A stretch of 6,975 nt of DNA from the NCBI GenBank assembly GCA_964412015.1, contig CAYPMO010000068.1, positions 1 through 6,975 of the forward strand, read 5' to 3'. This document shows, one piece after another, positions 6,289-6,975 of this stretch. The stretch is from SZUA-318 sp964412015 (GTDB lineage: Bacteria; Gemmatimonadota; Gemmatimonadetes; Longimicrobiales; Gaopeijiaceae). Both the position numbers and the translations under genes were made by a program. Numbering within the stretch: position 1 is the first letter of the stretch; each line of letters begins with the position of its first letter. The notes under the pieces were generated by a model that was not told the origin of the DNA, did not search any database, and was given only the letters and a program-made list of their open reading frames with translations.

Positions 6289-6366
6289 GGCGGCGCATCT
6301 CCCCACCGGGGGCGGCGCAGTGTACCCGACAGCCCTGGATCCAGCGCAACGCAAGAATGTACCCAT
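6289..6366. promoter_or_regulatory. Paired repeats in the divergent kinase/HAMP-protein intergenic region
   Basis: Two repeat families occur here. GGCGGCGCA is present at 6289-6297 and 6311-6319, exactly 22 bp apart (about two helical turns). TGTACCC is present at 6321-6327 and 6358-6364, and the second copy extends to TACCCAT, which matches the E. coli NarL heptamer pattern TACYYMT. The 216-base region separates two divergent signalling genes and must carry both promoters. On the minus strand the TACACT and TACATT formed by the TGTACCC copies could equally be -10 hexamers for the PAS kinase operon. The sites are visible, but their function is inferred. Confidence 0.3.
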
Positions 6367-6421
6367 ACGGCCGGGTTCCGCGAGTCCCGGCCAGGCTCCG
6401 TCATGTCCCGCGGCGAACCTT

Positions 6422-6427
6422 TATATT
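6422..6427 (+). promoter_or_regulatory. Candidate -10 element TATATT of the HAMP sensor gene
   Basis: TATATT stands out in a GC-rich setting (AACCTTTATATTCGCC) and ends ten bases before the ATG at 6438. That would place the transcript start only a few bases ahead of the start codon. No Shine-Dalgarno sequence lies between them and no good TTGACA-like hexamer lies 16-18 bases upstream. The gene may be transcribed with a very short leader. Confidence 0.4.
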
Positions 6428-6437
6428 CGCCGTTTTC

Positions 6438-6975
6438 ATGGATCCGCGTCCACCCTCTGACCCGCTCGGCCCCGTGAAGGACTCGTCCGCCGACCCGTCG
6501 TCGCCACCGACGTCCGCCCTCGCGGACGCCGTGGACGCCTCGTTGGGCAAGCTCGGATCGGTCGAGGCCGCGCGACCCATGCTCCGTCTCTCGCTGTTCT
6601 GGAAGATCCTCATCGCCAACGCGGTCCTGATCGTGCTGGGTGCCGCGGTGGGCTTCGCGCTCGCCATCTTCATGCACGACGCGGGCGCCGGCACGATCGT
6701 GGTGACCGCGATCACCGCGGCCGTCGTCGTGATCCTCCTGGGCATCGGCGTCAACGCGATCCTCGTCTATGTGGCGCTCCAGCCGCTGGATGCGCTGGCG
6801 GCGACCGCTCGCAGGGTAGCCTCCGGACAGATGGACGCCCGGGTCGGGCAATCACCGCTCGCGGATTCGGGGGTGGCCCGCGTCAGCGCGCTCGTCAACT
6901 GGATGCTGGACTCCCTCTCGGCCCACCGGGCCCGCCAGCAGGAGCTGGCGCGCAGGGTCCTGGAGTCGGAGGAGC
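6438..6975 (+). CDS. HAMP-domain membrane sensor, probable histidine kinase (3' end beyond the window)
   Basis: The frame is open from ATG 6438 to the window edge (179 complete codons, truncated by the window only). Residues 1-47 are a Pro/Ser/Asp-rich cytoplasmic leader. TM1 (about 52-78, LSLFWKILIANAVLIVLG...) and TM2 (about 86-111) are joined by a loop of only about seven residues (HDAGAGT), so there is almost no extracytoplasmic sensor. A HAMP domain follows at about 112-165 (LQPLDALAATARRVASGQMDARV...VNWMLDSL). The final ARQQELARRVLESEE is the charged helix that in NarX-type kinases usually leads into the EERxRIARELHD His box, so a HisKA_3 kinase is likely but unseen. A methyl-accepting protein or diguanylate cyclase is also possible. 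An internal ATG at residue 48 is an alternative start; neither has a Shine-Dalgarno sequence, and TATATT upstream favours the first. It is divergent from the PAS kinase operon and may share its regulator. Confidence 0.8.
   Translation, partial: MDPRPPSDPLGPVKDSSADPSSPPTSALADAVDASLGKLGSVEAARPMLRLSLFWKILIANAVLIVLGAAVGFALAIFMHDAGAGTIVVTAITAAVVVILLGIGVNAILVYVALQPLDALAATARRVASGQMDARVGQSPLADSGVARVSALVNWMLDSLSAHRARQQELARRVLESEE

Noticed and set aside
5506..6477. 323-codon plus-strand frame antisense to the PAS kinase
   Set aside because: Ser/Arg/Ala-rich mirror of a well-supported kinase; it also runs out of frame into the start of the HAMP gene.

Overview
The window comes from a very GC-rich bacterium. 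Codon third positions are almost all G or C, which produces long spurious reading frames opposite most real genes. Protein style (CusR/CusS-like and NarL-type sensor systems, a soluble PAS kinase, a DUF411 lipoprotein with a diderm-type lipobox) fits a Gram-negative soil or sediment lineage such as Gemmatimonadota, Eisenbacteria or Acidobacteriota. No marker gene here fixes the phylum.

Layout, left to right. (1) Positions 1-408 hold no gene I can support. The first 180 bases are about 52% G+C and rich in GAAC/GTTC palindromes, then composition jumps to about 83% in the next 60 bases. (2) 409-1635 (+) encodes a tyrosine recombinase with an intact catalytic set and an unusual N-terminal extension that resembles a HARP-type module. 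(3) Convergent to it, 3840-1668 (-) is a response regulator / membrane histidine kinase pair of the heavy-metal (CusRS/CopRS) type. (4) Divergent from that pair, 4037-4510 (+) encodes a small DUF411 (CopG-like) lipoprotein with the family's Cys motifs. The shared intergenic region carries three TTCA repeats at an exact 11-bp period plus a palindrome, which is the geometry expected for an OmpR-family operator. (5) Convergent to the lipoprotein gene, 6221-4547 (-) is a second two-component pair: a cytoplasmic PAS/HisKA_3 kinase and a NarL/LuxR-type regulator overlapping by 8 bases. (6) Divergent from this pair, a two-helix HAMP membrane protein, probably another sensor kinase, starts at 6438 (+) and runs off the right end.

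Working model (inference): regions 3 and 4 form a compact envelope copper/metal-response module in which the CusRS-like pair controls the divergent DUF411 lipoprotein. Regions 5 and 6 form a separate NarL-type signalling unit, possibly with two kinases feeding one regulator. The recombinase at the left may mark the edge of a mobile or variable segment, but no attachment site or cassette array can be proven from this window. I see no CRISPR array, RNA gene, insertion sequence or defence system.
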